This document shows, piece after piece, positions 14,033 through 16,801 of a stretch of DNA of 16,801 nt. The translations under genes were made by a program, and so were the position numbers. The notes under the pieces were generated by a model that saw only the letters and a list, made by a program, of their open reading frames with translations, made no database searches and had not been told where the DNA came from. Positions within the stretch are counted from its first letter, which is position 1, and each line of letters begins with the position of its first letter. Source of the DNA: Pseudomonadota bacterium (GTDB lineage: Bacteria > Pseudomonadota > Gammaproteobacteria > Burkholderiales > Burkholderiaceae_D); assembly GCA_023392035.1 (NCBI GenBank), contig JAEVZY010000235.1, positions 1 through 16,801 of the forward strand. The letters run 5' to 3'.

Positions 14033-14464
14033 TTATTGCGGTGTCATCTCCACCGTAATACGGGACGGGTATCCCCCTACCGGGCCGGCGCCGCCGCCGA
14101 CCGGAAAATTGAAGCCGAAGCCCACGCCCACGCCGCCACCGCTGCCGCCGGCGACGCCGACGCCGACATTGGGATTGCCGGCATACGAATACGGCGACGG
14201 GCTGTAAAGCACTTCGGAATCGCGAAAGCCCGGCTTCTGGCAAGCCACCCGCAGCTGGCCGTCGGGCGGCCCGACCGGCACCACCGTCGGCGGCCGCACA
14301 TCGTCCCAGCGCCGGCTGGCGGTGTTGACCGTGCAGCGGGCGTCAGGCACCACCTGCCCTTGGCTGGCCACCAGGATTTCGAGATTGCCCTGATTGGCGT
14401 TATCCGATTGGCTGGCGCAGCCAACCAGCATTGCACCGCACACCAGCATCAGGGCTTTGCACAT
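14033..14464 (-). CDS. Glycine-rich lipoprotein of unknown function, possible PEGA-like domain
   Basis: A 143-residue predicted lipoprotein. MCKALMLVCGAMLVGC ends in the lipobox LVGC, so C16 would be acylated. The residue after it is Ala, not Asp, favouring the outer membrane. Residues about 28-90 hold ARCTVN, TVVPV and LRVACQKPGF, a pattern like PEGA-type beta domains (Cys-Thr-Val-Asn ... Leu-x-Val-x-Cys), with C44 and C75 able to pair. Residues about 98-131 are a glycine/valine run, then YPSRITVEMTP closes the chain. GAGG lies 5 bases before ATG 14464. It sits between lpdA and zapE (gaps of 32 and 35 bases), so it is probably in the same operon, though no role in oxoglutarate metabolism is evident. 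The PEGA link is inference. Confidence 0.75.
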   Translation of the reverse strand: MCKALMLVCGAMLVGCASQSDNANQGNLEILVASQGQVVPDARCTVNTASRRWDDVRPPTVVPVGPPDGQLRVACQKPGFRDSEVLYSPSPYSYAGNPNVGVGVAGGSGGGVGVGFGFNFPVGGGAGPVGGYPSRITVEMTPQ

Positions 14465-14496
14465 ATGCGCCTCGGAATCGACTGGAAATTCAGCAA

Positions 14497-15924
14497 CTAG
14501 AAATTCAGCGCGCGCTTGTCGACGGCAAGCGCCGCTTCCTTGGTGGCTTCCGACAGCGAAGGATGGGCGTGGCAGATGCGGGCGATGTCTTCGGACGAGG
14601 CCCGGAATTCCATCGCCACCACCGCTTCGGAAATCAGCTCCGAAGCCATGGGTCCGATGATGTGCACGCCGAGGATTTCATCGGTCTTGGCATCGGCCAG
14701 GATTTTCACCATGCCGGAGGTGTCGCCCAGCGCCCGCGCCCGGCCGTTGGCCAGGAAGGGGAAGGAGCCTGCGCGGTATTGCACGCCATCGGCCTTCAGT
14801 TGCTGCTCGGTGCGACCGACCCAGGCAATTTCCGGGTGGGTGTAGATGACCCAGGGGATGGTGTTGAAGTTCACGTGTCCGTGTTGACCGGCAATGCGCT
14901 CGGCCACGGCCACGCCCTCTTCTTCCGCCTTGTGCGCCAGCATCGGGCCGCGCACCACGTCGCCCACGGCCCAGACATTGGGCAGGCCGGTGCGGCATTC
15001 GTCATCCACCGCCACGAAGCCGCGCTCGTCCAGCTTCAAGCCGACCGCTTCGCCGTTCAGGCCGATGGTGTTGGGCACGCGGCCGATGGAGACGATCAGC
15101 TTGTCGAACTCGGCTTTTTGCGCCGCGCCCTGGCTGTCGGTGTATTCCACGGTCACCTGCTTGCCATTGTTCTTGACGGCGCTGATCTTCACGCCCAGCT
15201 GCACCGCCAGGCCCTGCTTGGCGAACAGCTTTTGCGCTTCCTTGGCGATTTGCTCGTCGACCGCGGCCAGGAAAGTCGGCAGCGCTTCCAGCACCGTCAC
15301 TTCGCTGCCCAGGCGGCGCCAGACGCTGCCCATCTCAAGTCCGATGACGCCAGAGCCGATCACGCCCAGGCGCTTGGGCGCAGCTTCCAGGTCGAGCGCG
15401 CCGGTGTTGGACAGGACCAGCTTCTCGTCGAAGTCGGCGCCCGGCAAGGCGCGCGGATTGGAGCCGGTGGCGATGATCACGTGCTTGGCGATCAGGGTTT
15501 CCTCATTGGCGCCGCTGACCTTGATTTCATAGCCGCTTGCATCGGCTTTCACGAACGAGCCGCGACCATGGAAGAAGCTGACCTTGTTCTTCTTGAAGAG
15601 ATAAAGAATGCCGTCGTTGTTCTGCTTGACCACCGTGTTCTTGCGCGCGCGCATCTTGGGCACGTCGATAGCCAGGCCCTTCACTTCGATGCCGTGCTCG
15701 GCAAAGCCGTGCGCCGCATGCTCGAAGTTTTCGGACGACTGCAGCAGCGCCTTGGACGGGATGCAGCCGACATTGGTGCAGGTGCCGCCCGGCGCCGGAC
15801 CGCCCTTCTCGTTTTTCCATTCGTCGATGCAAGCCGTCGACATTCCCAACTGCGCGGCGCGGATGGCGGCCACATAGCCGCCGGGGCCGGCGCCGATGAC
15901 GACCACGTCAAAATTCTTGGACAT
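14497..15924 (-). CDS. lpdA: Dihydrolipoyl dehydrogenase (E3) of the 2-oxoglutarate dehydrogenase complex
   Basis: A 475-residue FAD- and NAD-dependent flavoprotein that reoxidises the dihydrolipoyl groups of E2. The FAD loop GAGPGGYVAA (11-20), the redox disulfide GGTCTNVGC (C49, C54), the NAD fold VIGSGVIGLEMGS (188-200), the second FAD motif VWAVGDVV (317-324) and the catalytic HAHPSLSE (H454, E459) from the partner subunit are all intact. It has no lipoyl domain at the N-terminus, unlike some pyruvate-complex E3 proteins. Its position after odhB assigns it to the oxoglutarate complex; the same E3 may also serve other complexes. A 66-base gap with a hairpin separates it from odhB. Confidence 0.95.
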   Translation of the reverse strand: MSKNFDVVVIGAGPGGYVAAIRAAQLGMSTACIDEWKNEKGGPAPGGTCTNVGCIPSKALLQSSENFEHAAHGFAEHGIEVKGLAIDVPKMRARKNTVVKQNNDGILYLFKKNKVSFFHGRGSFVKADASGYEIKVSGANEETLIAKHVIIATGSNPRALPGADFDEKLVLSNTGALDLEAAPKRLGVIGSGVIGLEMGSVWRRLGSEVTVLEALPTFLAAVDEQIAKEAQKLFAKQGLAVQLGVKISAVKNNGKQVTVEYTDSQGAAQKAEFDKLIVSIGRVPNTIGLNGEAVGLKLDERGFVAVDDECRTGLPNVWAVGDVVRGPMLAHKAEEEGVAVAERIAGQHGHVNFNTIPWVIYTHPEIAWVGRTEQQLKADGVQYRAGSFPFLANGRARALGDTSGMVKILADAKTDEILGVHIIGPMASELISEAVVAMEFRASSEDIARICHAHPSLSEATKEAALAVDKRALNF

Positions 15925-15948
15925 ATTCTGGTTCCCGTGTATGAAGGC

Positions 15949-15972
15949 CTCCGCCGCACAGGGGCGGCGGAG
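15949..15972 (-). other. Intercistronic stem-loop between odhB and lpdA
   Basis: CTCCGCCGC (15949-15957) and GCGGCGGAG (15964-15972) form a perfect 9-base GC stem with a 6-base loop. No T-run follows on the minus strand, so it is probably not a full terminator. It may protect the odhB mRNA end or set the E2 to E3 expression ratio; that role is inference. Confidence 0.5.
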
Positions 15973-15990
15973 CGTTTCGATGTGGCCGGA

Positions 15991-16801
15991 TTACAGGTCC
16001 AGCAGCAGACGCGCCGGATCTTCCAGCGCTTCCTTCATCGCCACCAGGCCCAGCACGGCTTCGCGGCCGTCGATGATGCGGTGGTCGTAGGACAGGGCCA
16101 GGTAGTTCATCGGACGGATCACGATCTGGCCGTCTTCCACCACGGCGCGATCCTTGGTGGCGTGCACGCCCAGGATGGCCGACTGCGGCGGGTTGATGAT
16201 CGGGGTCGACAGCATCGAACCGAACACGCCGCCGTTGGAGATGGAGAAGGTACCGCCGGTCAGCTCTTCCAGCGTGAGCTTGCCGTCGCGCGCCTTGACG
16301 CCGAACTCGCCGATTTTCTTTTCGATGTCGGCAATGCTCAACTGGTCGCAATTGCGCAGGATGGGCACCACCAGGCCGCGCGGCGAACCGACCGCGATAC
16401 CGATGTCGAAGTAGCCGTGATAGACGATGTCGTTGCCATCCACCGAGGCGTTGATGACCGGGTATTTCTTCAGCGCCGCCACGGCCGCCTTGACGAAGAA
16501 GGACATGAAGCCCAGCTTCACGCCGTGCTCTTTCTCGAACTTGTCCTTGTACTTGTTGCGCAGGTCCATCACCGGCTTCATGTTGACTTCATTGAAGGTG
16601 GTGAGGATGGCGTTGGTGGCTTGCGATTGCAGCAGGCGCTCGGCGATGCGGGCGCGCAGGCGGCTCATGGGCACGCGCTCTTCCGGGCGGTCGCCCAGGT
16701 TGACGCTGGGCGCGGCCACGGCTTGCAGTGCGGGACGCGGGGCCGGTGCGGCCGGAGCGGCTGCCTTGTTCTGCACGGCGGCGATGGCGTCACCCTTGGT
16801 G
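15991..16801 (-). CDS. odhB: 2-oxoglutarate dehydrogenase E2, dihydrolipoyl succinyltransferase (5' end missing)
   Basis: The C-terminal 269 residues or so of the succinyltransferase that moves the succinyl group from E1 to CoA in the TCA cycle. The visible part begins in an Ala/Pro linker. It continues through the peripheral-subunit-binding or linker region with RVPMSRLRARIAERLLQSQ and then the catalytic acyltransferase core. It ends with DHRIIDGREAV (catalytic His and Asp) and EDPARLLLDL, very close to SucB. The N-terminal lipoyl domain lies outside the window, so no start is given. The frame continues to the last base. E2 of pyruvate dehydrogenase is less likely from the core and the C-terminus. 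Confidence 0.94.
   Translation of the reverse strand, partial: TKGDAIAAVQNKAAAPAAPAPRPALQAVAAPSVNLGDRPEERVPMSRLRARIAERLLQSQATNAILTTFNEVNMKPVMDLRNKYKDKFEKEHGVKLGFMSFFVKAAVAALKKYPVINASVDGNDIVYHGYFDIGIAVGSPRGLVVPILRNCDQLSIADIEKKIGEFGVKARDGKLTLEELTGGTFSISNGGVFGSMLSTPIINPPQSAILGVHATKDRAVVEDGQIVIRPMNYLALSYDHRIIDGREAVLGLVAMKEALEDPARLLLDL

Noticed and set aside
14146..14170. GCC/GAC-rich repeats that look like tandem repeats
   Set aside because: They are the codons of the Gly/Val run of the lipoprotein on the minus strand, not an independent DNA repeat.
13998..14243. Upstream extension of zapE
   Set aside because: It reads as an arginine-rich shadow of the glycine-rich lipoprotein gene. The ATG at 13997 gives the family length of about 375 residues.
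1..16801. A new defence, mobile or biosynthetic system
   Set aside because: Nearly every gene belongs to a conserved core family, synteny looks typical of Burkholderiales, and there are no integrases, toxins, reverse transcriptases, repeats in arrays or composition breaks that I can see.

Overview
The window looks like an ordinary chromosomal housekeeping segment of a moderately GC-rich betaproteobacterium. It most resembles Burkholderiales of the Oxalobacteraceae type (Herbaspirillum, Janthinobacterium and relatives). The grounds are the surE-pcm-nlpD-rpoS order, the odhB-lpdA order with zapE close downstream, and the character of the proteins. Genus assignment is inference from recall, not from a search. 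I see no rRNA, tRNA, CRISPR array, insertion sequence, integrase or prophage gene. No stretch longer than about 140 bases lacks a gene. I looked for a novel multigene system and did not find one.

Left part (1-5915): the tail of an unidentified plus-strand gene meets a strong bidirectional terminator. Beyond it lies a minus-strand stress and maintenance cluster, read right to left: surE (nucleotidase), pcm (protein repair methyltransferase), nlpD (amidase-activator lipoprotein), rpoS (stationary-phase sigma factor), a PolB-type 3'-5' exonuclease gene and rlmD (23S rRNA m5U1939 methyltransferase). surE/pcm and rpoS/exonuclease overlap by 4 bases, and nlpD/rpoS are 3 bases apart, so the cluster is probably translationally coupled.

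Middle (5916-12150): a zinc-free quinone oxidoreductase gene diverges from surE. Next is a chemoreceptor gene whose leader has a good sigma70-type promoter and an inverted repeat that could hide its ribosome binding site. A YoaA/DinG-type iron-sulfur helicase gene converges on the chemoreceptor gene, and a hairpin inside the helicase's last codons serves as terminator. A DUF465 small protein gene lies upstream of the helicase gene. A PP2C-type phosphatase gene diverges from the DUF465 gene and is followed by a REP-like double hairpin.

Right part (12157-16801): a second minus-strand cluster, read right to left: odhB (E2 of 2-oxoglutarate dehydrogenase, cut by the window edge), lpdA (E3), an unknown glycine-rich lipoprotein, zapE (cell-division AAA ATPase) and an unknown secreted coiled-coil protein. 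The items most worth a second look are the chemoreceptor leader, the rpoS start without a Shine-Dalgarno sequence, the REP-like element, and the two uncharacterised envelope proteins on either side of zapE.
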